From NCBI GenBank assembly GCA_023389195.1, contig JAEWET010000034.1:49943-113942 (forward strand): a stretch of DNA of 64,000 bases. The letters run 5' to 3'. This DNA is from Aliihoeflea sp023389195 (GTDB lineage: Bacteria > Pseudomonadota > Alphaproteobacteria > Rhizobiales > Rhizobiaceae). Below, piece after piece: positions 18,775 through 26,647 of this stretch (position 1 is the first letter of the stretch; each line of letters starts with the position of its first letter). The notes beneath the pieces are model-generated. The model had not been told where the DNA came from, searched no databases, and saw only the letters and a program-made list of their open reading frames with translations. The position numbers and the translations under genes were made by a program.

Positions 18775-19497
18775 GTGTCATCATTGACCAGGCAGTACAG
18801 GCGATATGATTTCGAATGCGACCTGGAGAAAGCGCTCAATCGCGTCGACTTCTTCCGTATCTTCCACGCCATGGCGCTGCGTCGCGGCTTCAACCATTTC
18901 GGCATCCTGCAACTGACCAACGAACAGGACTCGTCGGCGCTCGCCAGCCGGCTGGTGCTGCACGACCTGCCGGCGGGATTGCCGGAAGATTACGACGCAC
19001 GTCACCATCTGGGCGAAACGGCGCTCTTTCGCAGCTTCTTCCGCTCCACCATTTCCACGCTCTGGCGTGCTGACGAGACGAAGGATGAAGCGAGCCTTCA
19101 GGACGGGGACGATTTCCTCGATCAGACCGGTTTCGAGACGGTCCTGTCCGTGCCGGTTCATACGATCGGCGGCATGCGCTATGTCGTTCTGTTCCTCGGC
19201 GACCGTGGCGATATCACCCGCAACCGGCATTTCGAGATCGCCTATGAGGCCAATTGCGCCTTCGATTATTTCTACCGCACGGTGCTGGCTCAAAAGGCGG
19301 GAATGGGGCTGACGCCGCGCGAGACGGAGATCCTTCGCTGGATCTCCTACGGCAAGACGGCCAGCGAGATCGCCCTCATCGTTTCCGTCTCGGAACACAC
19401 CGTCAATTCCCACACCGCGACAATCCTGAAGAAGCTCGACGTGGTCAACCGCACGCAGATGGTGGCCAAGGCCATTCGCGAGCAAATCATCCAGTAA
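18775..19497 (+). CDS. LuxR-family regulator with autoinducer-binding domain (orphan)
   Basis: 240 residues: an N-terminal autoinducer-binding-type domain (about 10-165) and a C-terminal LuxR helix-turn-helix (about 175-238; LTPRETEILRWISYGKTASE, then SVSEHTVNSHTATILKKL). No acyl-homoserine-lactone synthase gene is in the window, so if it senses AHL it does so as a solo, and it may instead bind another small molecule. The GTG at 18775 is the only good start, with a GGAG/GGGGGG stretch 10-20 bases ahead. An overlapping 13-codon frame starts from ATG at 18768 in another frame and could modulate translation. It is divergent from dppA and convergent with rirA. Confidence 0.85.
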   Translation: MSSLTRQYRRYDFECDLEKALNRVDFFRIFHAMALRRGFNHFGILQLTNEQDSSALASRLVLHDLPAGLPEDYDARHHLGETALFRSFFRSTISTLWRADETKDEASLQDGDDFLDQTGFETVLSVPVHTIGGMRYVVLFLGDRGDITRNRHFEIAYEANCAFDYFYRTVLAQKAGMGLTPRETEILRWISYGKTASEIALIVSVSEHTVNSHTATILKKLDVVNRTQMVAKAIREQIIQ

Positions 19498-19629
19498 CCG
19501 CAGCTACGGGACCGGCCGGGCGGCTCTCTGGCAGGAGGGTGATCGGCGGCCTGTCAGTTCCCGGACGGGATCGGCCGCGCCGCGACCGCGGCCCCGAAGT
19601 TCCCGAAAGCCGTCCTCAGACGGGCCTCG

Positions 19630-20127
19630 TCAGGCCGCCGGCAGCGGGCTGACCTGTACGGGCGCGGGCGCCAGCGGCTTCGCAGCGAGTTCCGTTTCCA
19701 GGCCGAGTAGCAATCCGATATGCGGCCGCGCCTTGACCAGATCGTCGATCGTATATTGCTGCAACACCTCGAAGAAGGCGTTCAGCGCCTTGCGCAACGC
19801 GGCATTGAGCCCGCAACTGTCGACAAGCGGACAATCGATCTCGCCGGCCTCGAAACATTCGGCCATGGCGAAGGAATCCTCCGTAACCCGCACCACGTCG
19901 AAAAGCGTGATGTCGGCCGCCGGACGGGCAAGACGCACGCCGCCGTTACGGCCGCGCACCGTCTCCACCAGTTTCGCCTTGGTGAGCGGCTGGAGAATCT
20001 TGAAGAGGAACAGCTCTGAAACGCCATAGGCCTTGGCGATTTCGGGCACGCGGCTGAGCGTCTCCCCGTTGACCGCGCAGTACATCAGCATCCGCACGGC
20101 ATAATTGGTTTGTTTCGTCAGGCGCAT
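19630..20127 (-). CDS. rirA: iron-responsive Rrf2-family regulator RirA
   Basis: 165 residues. MRLTKQTNYAVRMLMYCAVN, then IPEIAKAYGVSELFLFKIL-like winged helix (about 25-45) and GRNGGVRLARPA wing, match rhizobial RirA almost word for word as I recall it. The three cysteines expected to hold the Fe-S cluster are in ECFEAGEIDCPLVDSC (about 90-106). With iron sufficient, cluster-loaded RirA represses uptake genes at IRO boxes. Start at ATG 20127 with GGAG five bases before; a TTG two codons earlier is unlikely. It diverges from fbpA, whose promoter carries a perfect IRO box, and an Irr-type palindrome lies in the shared region. Confidence 0.95.
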   Translation of the reverse strand: MRLTKQTNYAVRMLMYCAVNGETLSRVPEIAKAYGVSELFLFKILQPLTKAKLVETVRGRNGGVRLARPAADITLFDVVRVTEDSFAMAECFEAGEIDCPLVDSCGLNAALRKALNAFFEVLQQYTIDDLVKARPHIGLLLGLETELAAKPLAPAPVQVSPLPAA

Positions 20128-20187
20128 TGGCAACTCCGCATCCTGTTTCGTTATGCAGGTCTATACGACATATAGGACTGTTTGCAG

Positions 20188-20204
20188 TTTTGAACAATTC
20201 CAAA
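20188..20204. promoter_or_regulatory. ICE-like (Irr) palindrome upstream of rirA
   Basis: TTTTGAA-CAA-TTCCAAA, symmetric halves TTTnGAA/TTCnAAA with a 3-base centre, close to the iron-control element bound by rhizobial Irr (halves TTTAGAA/TTCTAAA), with one change per half. It lies about 60 bp upstream of rirA. In relatives Irr represses rirA when iron is scarce, so the site fits known wiring. Two mismatches keep this at candidate level. Confidence 0.45.
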
Positions 20205-20301
20205 AAGCGGAAAATAACATTCAGGTTAGAAATCACATTCCCGTTATCACTTCGTGCAGGCCGGCAGGAAGCCCTTGACTAGCGGAACGGCGTCGTGGAG
20301 A

Positions 20302-20316
20302 TGAGTAAATAAGTCA
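20302..20316. promoter_or_regulatory. IRO box (RirA operator) before fbpA
   Basis: TGAGTAAATAAGTCA is an exact TGA-N9-TCA, the RirA-binding consensus, extended by one base on each side (ATGA...TCAT). It sits 23 bp before the fbpA start codon, in position to block its promoter or early transcription. A TTGACT -35-like hexamer occurs at 20275-20280, though I see no convincing -10 at normal spacing. Confidence 0.7.
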
Positions 20317-20338
20317 TGTTTTATATAGGGAGGCTCGC

Positions 20339-21385
20339 ATGCAACCAGTCCTCAAATCGTTTGCCATGCTTTCGCTTGCCGCAGGCGGCGTGGCGATGGC
20401 CGCCCCCGCTTTCGCGGACGGCGAGGTCAATATCTATTCCTACCGTCAGCCGGATCTTATCCAGCCGCTGCTGGAAGAATTCGAGAAGGAAACCGGCATT
20501 CAGACGAATGTCCTGTTTCTCGACAAGGGGCTTGTCGAACGTATCCGGGCGGAAGGCGCAAATTCACCGGCCGACGTGATCCTGACCGTCGACATCTCCC
20601 GGCTGACCGAGGCGATGGAAGGCGGCGTCACCCAGCCGGTGACCGAAGACGAGATCATCAACAAGGATATTCCGGCGCACTTCCGCGATCCGGGCGGCAA
20701 CTGGTTCGGGCTGACCACTCGTGGCCGCGTCGTCTACGCTTCGAAGGAACGCGTGGCGCAGGACGAGATCACCTATGAGGAGCTTGCCGACCCGAAGTGG
20801 AAGGGCAAGATCTGCACCCGCGATGGCCAGCATTCCTATAATATCGGCCTTATCGCCTCGATGATCGCCCATCATGGCGACGCGAAGACCGAAGAATGGC
20901 TGCGGGGCGTGAAGAACAATCTCGCCCGCAAGCCGGACGGCGGCGACCGCGACCAGGCCAAGGCGATCATGGCCGGCGAATGCGATCTGGCCCTCGGCAA
21001 TACCTACTACGTCGGGCTGATGATGACCAACGAGAAGGAGCCGGAACAGAAGGACTGGGCGGCGGCGATCAAGGTTCTCTTCCCCAACAACGGGGATCGC
21101 GGCACCCATGTCAATATTTCCGGCATGGCGCTCGCCAAGAATGCGCCGAACAAGGAAAACGCCATCAAGCTGATGGAATTCCTGTCGGCCGGCACCGCCC
21201 AGCAGATCTATGCCGAGCAGGTTTACGAATATCCGGTGCTGCCGGGCGCCGAGCCCTCCGACGTCGTCAAGTCCTTCGGCGCGATCAATCCCGACACGCT
21301 GGCGCTCTCGGAAATCGCCGCCAACCGCAAGAAGGCGTCCGAACTGGTCGACAAGGTCGGCTTCAACGACGGTCCGGAGCAATAG
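20339..21385 (+). CDS. fbpA: Fe(3+) ABC transporter substrate-binding protein
   Basis: 348 residues. A signal peptide (MQPVLKSFAMLSLAAGGVAM, cleavage after AAPAFA) precedes mature DGEVNIYSYRQPDLIQPLL, a typical FbpA/FutA start. Family blocks include NRxQAKAIMAGECDLALGNTYY-like GDRDQAKAIMAGECDLALGN (about 198-217) with the tyrosine pair TYYVG expected to bind ferric iron, and PNNGDRGTHVNISGMAL. It delivers iron to an FbpB-type permease; a matching fused permease is at 48.9 kb, not adjacent, and no ATPase gene is in the window. GGGAGG precedes the ATG. Expected to be RirA-repressed through the IRO box just upstream. Confidence 0.93.
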   Translation: MQPVLKSFAMLSLAAGGVAMAAPAFADGEVNIYSYRQPDLIQPLLEEFEKETGIQTNVLFLDKGLVERIRAEGANSPADVILTVDISRLTEAMEGGVTQPVTEDEIINKDIPAHFRDPGGNWFGLTTRGRVVYASKERVAQDEITYEELADPKWKGKICTRDGQHSYNIGLIASMIAHHGDAKTEEWLRGVKNNLARKPDGGDRDQAKAIMAGECDLALGNTYYVGLMMTNEKEPEQKDWAAAIKVLFPNNGDRGTHVNISGMALAKNAPNKENAIKLMEFLSAGTAQQIYAEQVYEYPVLPGAEPSDVVKSFGAINPDTLALSEIAANRKKASELVDKVGFNDGPEQ

Positions 21386-21417
21386 GCCCCCGCTCCGCAG
21401 GCAGGAAACGTGACGGG

Positions 21418-21439
21418 ACGGCGGCCTTCGGGCCGCCGT
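21418..21439 (+). terminator. rho-independent terminator after fbpA
   Basis: Stem ACGGCGGCC (21418-21426), stable TTCG tetraloop, stem GGCCGCCGT (21431-21439), followed by ATCGTTTTC. It lies 33 bp after the fbpA stop and may serve the convergent protease gene too. Confidence 0.8.
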
Positions 21440-21446
21440 ATCGTTT

Positions 21447-22526
21447 TCACGGTCCGGCCGTCCCCCTCGCCTCCGACACGCGGCGGGCATGATCGAGAAC
21501 GGCCTTCCGGCGCTCCGGCGTATCCGGATGGGTGGAAAGAATAGTCGCGCCGCCACGGTCGCCGAGCCTGTCCTCCAGCAGGGCGAAGAAGCGGGCGATG
21601 GCGGCAGGATCATCGTATCCGGCCGCCGCCATCAGTTCCACCGAGCGACGGTCAGCCTCCCTTTCGGCGGAGCGCGAGTGGGAAAGCGCCAGCAGACCGC
21701 CGCCCTGGGCGAGGATATCCTCGACGCCCGCGCCGATGTCGCCCGCAATCAGCATGATCAGGCCCGCCATGCCGGCGGCGCGGTAGAGCTGACGCAGGCT
21801 GTGCTCCAGTTCGACATGTCCGATCTCATGCGCGAGCACCCCCACGATCAGCTCGGTATCCGTTCCCGCCATCTCGACGAGCTGGTCGGTGACGACAAGC
21901 GTGCCGTCCGGCAATGCGAAAGCGTTCGGGCCGATGAGGCCGCCGTCGCGGAAATTCAGCGTATAGGCCGCCGCACCCCGCGACGAACGGGCGGCAATCC
22001 GCGCGAAACCCGCCTCGATCTCGCGCCGGCGCGATCCGGCAAGGGCGGTCGGCGAGAAGGCGGTGACGTCGAGCGTCTCCATCGTCGTTTTCGCCATCAG
22101 CTGCGGCACAGCGGGCGGCGTCACCCATATCGCCACTTCGACCAGCGCCGGCACGCCCCAGCGATAGACCGCGCCGCCGAGCACGAAGGCGACGAGGACG
22201 ATCACCGCGAGACGAAGGCGGAACTGCTCCAGCCAGTGAACGACGCCGGCGCCGCGACGGCCTTGCGCGACAAGACAGGCGTCGATCCCCGCGTTGTCCC
22301 GGGTCTCGAAGACCGAGCCGTCGGGAAACGTGATGCGGCGGGGGATCGAACCGACGCGTGCGGAGATTGCAAGCCGCGCCGGCGCGGCTTCGGCAAGCGG
22401 CACCCCGCCTTGCGTCGCCAGGGCGACAAGCTTTCCGTCCCGCGCCACGAGACGCGCCTCCTGAGACCGGCTGGAGCCGGGCGGGTGCCACTCGCCGGCG
22501 GCGACGATCGCCGGGTCAGAAACCAA
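21447..22526 (-). CDS. M48-family zinc metalloprotease, membrane-anchored
   Basis: 359 residues. The zinc site HEIGHVELEH (HExxH) lies near residue 240 and the third ligand Glu is in SRSAEREADRRSVELM. One clear membrane helix, LAVIVLVAFVLGGAVYRWGV (about 107-126), precedes the catalytic domain. The N-terminal 100 residues resemble no domain I can name. The start is taken as the TTG at 22526, overlapping the last codons of the DUF898 gene and preceded by GGAAGGA; the frame to 22613 lies inside that gene. Coupled translation suggests the two proteins work together at the membrane, perhaps in protein quality control. Confidence 0.85.
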   Translation of the reverse strand: MVSDPAIVAAGEWHPPGSSRSQEARLVARDGKLVALATQGGVPLAEAAPARLAISARVGSIPRRITFPDGSVFETRDNAGIDACLVAQGRRGAGVVHWLEQFRLRLAVIVLVAFVLGGAVYRWGVPALVEVAIWVTPPAVPQLMAKTTMETLDVTAFSPTALAGSRRREIEAGFARIAARSSRGAAAYTLNFRDGGLIGPNAFALPDGTLVVTDQLVEMAGTDTELIVGVLAHEIGHVELEHSLRQLYRAAGMAGLIMLIAGDIGAGVEDILAQGGGLLALSHSRSAEREADRRSVELMAAAGYDDPAAIARFFALLEDRLGDRGGATILSTHPDTPERRKAVLDHARRVSEARGTAGP

Positions 22527-23607
22527 ACTCGATTCCTTCCAGATCCATGAATTCGGCGCCGATGGCGGATCCCTCCTGCCGGATCGTATCGAAAATCTCG
22601 CCGACATCGCCATCGAAGGTCACGCCGGTGTGCTCCCATGTATAACGCGCCAGGCGCACGGCCGCCCAGGGCCGCATCAGGCCCAGCGTCGCGATGGTCA
22701 CGATCACGTTGGAAAGGGCGATCCAGACGTAGCGCCGGCGGGACAGGTCGCTTGCCAGCCGGTGACGGCCGTCGAAGGTTGTCGCCGACCAGACGATGTT
22801 GCGCACACCCGCCCGGTAGAACTGGCTGACAACGCCGAATGTCGCAAAAAGTACGGCATAGCCGGCGATCGCGGCGAGGACGATCGGGATCCGCTCCCCC
22901 GGCGACAGGATCCCCGGCGCTTCGAACAGGGCCGCAAGCAACGGCAGATTTGCAATCGCGAGAGCGGCGATCAGACCGAGGCCGACAAGGGCGAGCAGCA
23001 CCGAAAGAAACCACACCTTGTAGAGCGGGCCGAGTTTCGGATCGGTATCGAAGGAGCGGTTGCCGTAGCGCAGATTCGCGCCGACGTAGCGCGCCATCCA
23101 GCGTGAGGCGAGCGGCGCGAGGATGCCCAGGCTGACGGCGGCAAGCAGGCCGCCGAGGATGACGGCCTTGAAGGCTCCGCCGGCGCCGCCCACGAAATCG
23201 AAGCGCACGTTGCGATAGCTGGTCACCCGCGCGCTGAAACGCAATCCCCGCGCCACCAGCCAGGGCAGCGCCACGAGCACGACGATCAGCGGCAGGATGA
23301 CGAGAAAGGGAAGGAGAGCGGCGAGCAGGTTGAGCACGAGGAAGCCGCCAAGGACGATCACCCGGCCGACAAGGATCTGCAAGCCCCTTGCATGATATTC
23401 GAATGCGCGGCCGAGCAGCACGGTGTTGCCGTAAAAGTAGCGGTTGCGCCGCACCTTCGCCCAAGCGGAATAGATACCGAGCGTGACGATCGTCAAAAGC
23501 ACGTTGACGATCCAGATGCCGAAATATTCCGACGCCCGACCGGTGAAAGCGACACGATGAAACCCGCCGCTACGGCCGAAAGGCCGCAAATCGTCTGTCC
23601 TGGACAT
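22516..23607 (-). CDS. DUF898 (YjgN-like) multi-pass membrane protein
   Basis: 363 residues of the DUF898/YjgN family. The start MSRTDDLRPFGRSGGFHRVAF-like lead is followed by a repeated unit: a short FxGxxxEYFGIWIVNVLLTIVTLGIYSAWAKVRRNRYFYGNT-type segment seen first near 25-65 and again near 275-320 (WIALSNVIVTIATLGLMRPWAAVRLARYTW), consistent with internal duplication. Six to eight membrane helices are likely. Function is unknown. The stop overlaps the M48 protease start by 11 bp, so the pair forms one operon. Confidence 0.85.
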   Translation of the reverse strand: MSRTDDLRPFGRSGGFHRVAFTGRASEYFGIWIVNVLLTIVTLGIYSAWAKVRRNRYFYGNTVLLGRAFEYHARGLQILVGRVIVLGGFLVLNLLAALLPFLVILPLIVVLVALPWLVARGLRFSARVTSYRNVRFDFVGGAGGAFKAVILGGLLAAVSLGILAPLASRWMARYVGANLRYGNRSFDTDPKLGPLYKVWFLSVLLALVGLGLIAALAIANLPLLAALFEAPGILSPGERIPIVLAAIAGYAVLFATFGVVSQFYRAGVRNIVWSATTFDGRHRLASDLSRRRYVWIALSNVIVTIATLGLMRPWAAVRLARYTWEHTGVTFDGDVGEIFDTIRQEGSAIGAEFMDLEGIEFGF

Positions 23608-23706
23608 TCCATCTCCCTCGAATGGTGCTGAAAGACATAAACGAAAGAGCGCTGCATGTCCGCCCGCCCGCCCGCTCTCGCCAAGAGCACGGCCAGGGGC
23701 AAATGA

Positions 23707-23730
23707 AAAGGGCTCCCGCGGGAGCCCTTT
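23707..23730 (-). terminator. strong terminator after mmsA
   Basis: Perfect 24-base palindrome AAAGGGCTCCCG/CGGGAGCCCTTT, followed on the mmsA coding strand by TTTTCATTT. It lies 24 bp after the mmsA stop and insulates the DUF898 gene from it. Confidence 0.85.
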
Positions 23731-23753
23731 CCTGAAAATCGTAAAAAGGTTGG

Positions 23754-25250
23754 TTACTTCATCGTCGGCATGGCGAATTCGGCCTCGTCCTTGATGCCCG
23801 ACGGCCAGCGGCTCGTCACCGTCTTGGTGCGGGTCCAGAACTTGATCGAGTCGGTGCCGTACTGGTTGAGGTCGCCGAAGGAGGAGGCCTTCCAGCCGCC
23901 GAAGGAATGATAGGCGAGCGGAACCGGGATCGGTACGTTGATGCCGACCATGCCGATGTTGATGCGGCTGGCGAAGTCGCGGGCGGCGTCGCCGTCGCGG
24001 GTATAGATGGAGACGCCGTTGCCGTATTCGTGCTTCATCGGCAGCGACAGCGCTTCCTCGTAATTCTTTGCCCGCACGACCGAGAGCACCGGGCCGAAGA
24101 TCTCGGTCTTGTAGATCTCCATGTCCTCGGTGACGTGGTCGAACAGGCAGCCACCGACGAAGAACCCGTCCTCATAGCCCTGGAGCTTGAAATTGCGGCC
24201 GTCGACGAGGAGCTTGGCGCCCTCTTCCACGCCCTTGCCGATCAGGCCGGTGACACGGGCCTTGGCTTCCTTCGTGACGAGCGGGCCCATGTCGGCCTTG
24301 TCGTCGGTATAGGGGCCGATGCGCAGGCTTTCGACCTTCGGAACCAGCTTCTCGATCAGGCGTTCGGCCGTTTCCTCGCCGACGGGAACGGCGACGGAGA
24401 CCGCCATGCAGCGCTCGCCGGCCGCTCCGTAGCCCGCGCCCATCAGCGCGTTCACGGTCTGGTCGAGATCGGCGTCGGGCATGATGATCATGTGGTTCTT
24501 GGCGCCGCCGAACGTCTGGACGCGCTTGCCGTTCGCCGCCGCCGTGGCGTAGACGTAGCGGGCGATCGGCGTCGAGCCGACGAAGGATACGGCGGAAATA
24601 TCGGGATGGACGAGAATGTCGTCGACCGCGCTCTTGTCGCCGTTGACGACGTTGAGGACGCCCTTCGGCAGGCCCGCCTCGATCATCAGTTCGGCAAGGC
24701 GGATCGGCACGGACGGATCGCGCTCCGAGGGCTTCAGGATAAAGGCGTTGCCCGAGGCGATGGCCGGCGCGAACATCCACATCGGGATCATCGCGGGGAA
24801 GTTGAAGGGCGTGATGCCCGCACCCACGCCGACCGGCTGGCGGAGCGAATACATGTCGATGCCGGGGCCTGCGCCCTCGGTGAATTCGCTCTTGGACAGA
24901 TGCGGGATGCCGATGACGAATTCGCAGACCTCAAGGCCGCGGATGACGTCGCCCTTGGCGTCGTCGAACGTCTTGCCGTGCTCGCTGGAGAGCAGCGTCG
25001 CCAGTTCGTCCATGTGCTGGTTGAGCAGGTCGACGAACCGCATGAAGACGCGGGCGCGGCGCTGCGGATTGGTCGCGGCCCATTTCGGCTGTGCGGCAAG
25101 GGCGCTGTCGACGGCGGCCTGAAGCTCGCCGGCGCTGGCCAGCGCCACCCTCGCCTGAACCTCGCCGGTGGCGGGATTATAGACGTCGGAAGTGCGGCCG
25201 CTGGTGCCGGCGACGTTCTGGCCGTCGATGAAATGTCCGATCTCACGCAT
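23754..25250 (-). CDS. mmsA: CoA-acylating methylmalonate-semialdehyde dehydrogenase
   Basis: 498-residue aldehyde dehydrogenase. It oxidises methylmalonate semialdehyde to propionyl-CoA (and malonate semialdehyde to acetyl-CoA) with NAD and CoA, in valine and myo-inositol breakdown (also named IolA). Seen: the N-terminal MREIGHFIDGQNVAGTSGR, NAD-binding ITPFNFPAMIPMWMF, catalytic Cys in GAAGERCMAVSVAV (about residue 285), and the MmsA-specific WTRTKTVTSRWP near the C-terminus. Start ATG follows a GGAGGAC site. It diverges from a LysR gene that probably controls it. Confidence 0.95.
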   Translation of the reverse strand: MREIGHFIDGQNVAGTSGRTSDVYNPATGEVQARVALASAGELQAAVDSALAAQPKWAATNPQRRARVFMRFVDLLNQHMDELATLLSSEHGKTFDDAKGDVIRGLEVCEFVIGIPHLSKSEFTEGAGPGIDMYSLRQPVGVGAGITPFNFPAMIPMWMFAPAIASGNAFILKPSERDPSVPIRLAELMIEAGLPKGVLNVVNGDKSAVDDILVHPDISAVSFVGSTPIARYVYATAAANGKRVQTFGGAKNHMIIMPDADLDQTVNALMGAGYGAAGERCMAVSVAVPVGEETAERLIEKLVPKVESLRIGPYTDDKADMGPLVTKEAKARVTGLIGKGVEEGAKLLVDGRNFKLQGYEDGFFVGGCLFDHVTEDMEIYKTEIFGPVLSVVRAKNYEEALSLPMKHEYGNGVSIYTRDGDAARDFASRINIGMVGINVPIPVPLAYHSFGGWKASSFGDLNQYGTDSIKFWTRTKTVTSRWPSGIKDEAEFAMPTMK

Positions 25251-25354
25251 GGGGAAGTCCTCCGTTGATGTGAGGGGATCATCGCACTACAATTTACACA
25301 ATTCAATGTCCTTGGATAAGCAACCGTTGTGCATAAATCGAACAAGGAGCGACA
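25251..25354. promoter_or_regulatory. divergent mmsA/lysR promoter region
   Basis: 104 AT-richer bases between divergent starts, the normal place for a LysR-type operator. ATTTACACAATT (about 25288) and TTGTGCATAAAT (about 25328) are partial mirror images and could form two half-operators. No exact T-N11-A palindrome stands out. Confidence 0.35.
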
Positions 25355-26236
25355 ATGAACTGGGATGACGTCCGGCTTTTTCTCGCCGTGGCCCGGACAG
25401 GGCAATTGCTGGCGGCATCCCGGCGGCTTGGCGTCAATCACGCCACGCTGAGCCGTCGGGTGAGCACGCTGGAGGAGACACTGAAAACGCGGCTTCTGGT
25501 GCGGCGCACCAACGGCTGCGAACTTACGGCGGAAGGCGAGGTCTTCCTGCGCGCCGCCGAGCGGATGGAAACGGAGATGCTGGCGGCGCAGTCGCGCATC
25601 GGCCGCATCGATACGGCGATCGCCGGCACGGTGCGCATCGGCGCGCCGGATGGTTTCGGTGTCTCCTTCCTCGCGCCGCGCCTCGGCCGGCTGACGGCGC
25701 GTCACCCCGAATTGCGCATCCAGCTGGTGCCGGTTCCCCGCTCGTTCTCGCTATCGCAGCGCGAGGCGGACATTGCCATCACGCTAGAGCGCCCCGAGCA
25801 GGGCCGGCTCGTTTCCTCCAAGCTCACCGACTATACGCTCGGCCTCTACGCCTCGCGCGCCTATATCGAGGAGAACGGCGCGCCGGAAACGGTGGAGGAC
25901 CTGAAGCGCCACCGCCGCGTCGGCTATGTCGAGGATCTGATCTTCACCGCCTCGCTGAATTTCACCGGCGAGATCATGCGCAGCTGGGATGCCGGCTTCG
26001 AAATCTCCAGCGCCACCGGCCAGACGGAAGCCGTGCGTTCGGGCGCGGGCGTCGGCATCCTGCACGATTATATCGCCCGCCAGTATGGCGAACTGGTGCG
26101 CCTGCTACCGGATACCGCGATCCGCCGCGCCTATTGGACCACCTGGCACGAAAGCACGCGCGACCTCGTGCGGGTGCGCACCGTGGTGGAGTTCGTGCAG
26201 GAACTGGTGCGCGACGAACACGCGATCTTCCTGTGA
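25355..26236 (+). CDS. LysR-family transcriptional regulator, probable mmsA regulator
   Basis: 293 residues. N-terminal HTH (MNWDDVRLFLAVARTGQLLA, then LGVNHATLSRRVSTLEETL, about 1-60) and a substrate-binding domain from about 88 (GTVRIGAPDGFGVSFLAPRL). The effector domain is of the short type found in the group that senses aldehydes or semialdehydes. Because it diverges from mmsA with only 104 bp between starts, control of that gene is likely; direction of control is unknown. AAGGAGCG precedes the ATG. Confidence 0.88.
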   Translation: MNWDDVRLFLAVARTGQLLAASRRLGVNHATLSRRVSTLEETLKTRLLVRRTNGCELTAEGEVFLRAAERMETEMLAAQSRIGRIDTAIAGTVRIGAPDGFGVSFLAPRLGRLTARHPELRIQLVPVPRSFSLSQREADIAITLERPEQGRLVSSKLTDYTLGLYASRAYIEENGAPETVEDLKRHRRVGYVEDLIFTASLNFTGEIMRSWDAGFEISSATGQTEAVRSGAGVGILHDYIARQYGELVRLLPDTAIRRAYWTTWHESTRDLVRVRTVVEFVQELVRDEHAIFL

Positions 26237-26249
26237 ACGGACAAAGGGA

Positions 26250-26290
26250 CAGGGCATTTCCGGTGATCCGTCTTCACCGGAAATGCCCTG
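26250..26290 (+). terminator. hairpin terminator after lysR
   Basis: Perfect 17-bp stem (CAGGGCATTTCCGGTGA at 26250-26266, TCACCGGAAATGCCCTG at 26274-26290) with a 7-base loop, 13 bp after the lysR stop. There is no T-run, so termination may be rho-assisted. Confidence 0.65.
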
Positions 26291-26647
26291 GATCGTGGTT
26301 GCGGGCGTGACGGAGGAGCGCTCCGGGCGAAAGCGCCTTCACGAGGCTGGAGTGTGAAAGCGGATCGCAACCCCGCTTGCCGGCTATCCCGGCGGAACTG
26401 GAAAGCCTTCCGCCTGCCGGACAGCAGGTCTTTCCAACCGCCTCAAGTTACTTTTACAGATTGGATAAAATATTCGGCCAATGGCGCAGCGAGCGGAATG
26501 CGATCGTCTGCACGAAGAACGGCGGAGACGGGAAGGCGGGGTTTCAAGCCTTCCCCGGTATTTAGGGACGGTTGCACGAGCACGGCCCGTTATTGTATAA
26601 AATCAACAAGCGTATGAATCGGCTCTTTACGAACGAGGCAATTTCGC
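26291..26647. promoter_or_regulatory. AT-richer intergenic region with two FCD-type boxes
   Basis: 357 bp with no convincing gene; a frame at 26354-26617 lacks a ribosome site and family resemblance. Two near-copies of one box are seen: ATTGGATAAAATAT at 26460-26473 and TATTGTATAAAAT at 26591-26603. The second matches 13 of 13 bases with a site before the enolase-superfamily gene. A hairpin GGGAAGGC...GCCTTCCC lies at 26530-26555. This is the probable autoregulatory promoter of the GntR gene that follows. Confidence 0.5.

Noticed and set aside
26354..26617. 87-codon frame before the GntR gene
   Set aside because: No ribosome site, no recognisable motif, overlaps the candidate operator boxes.
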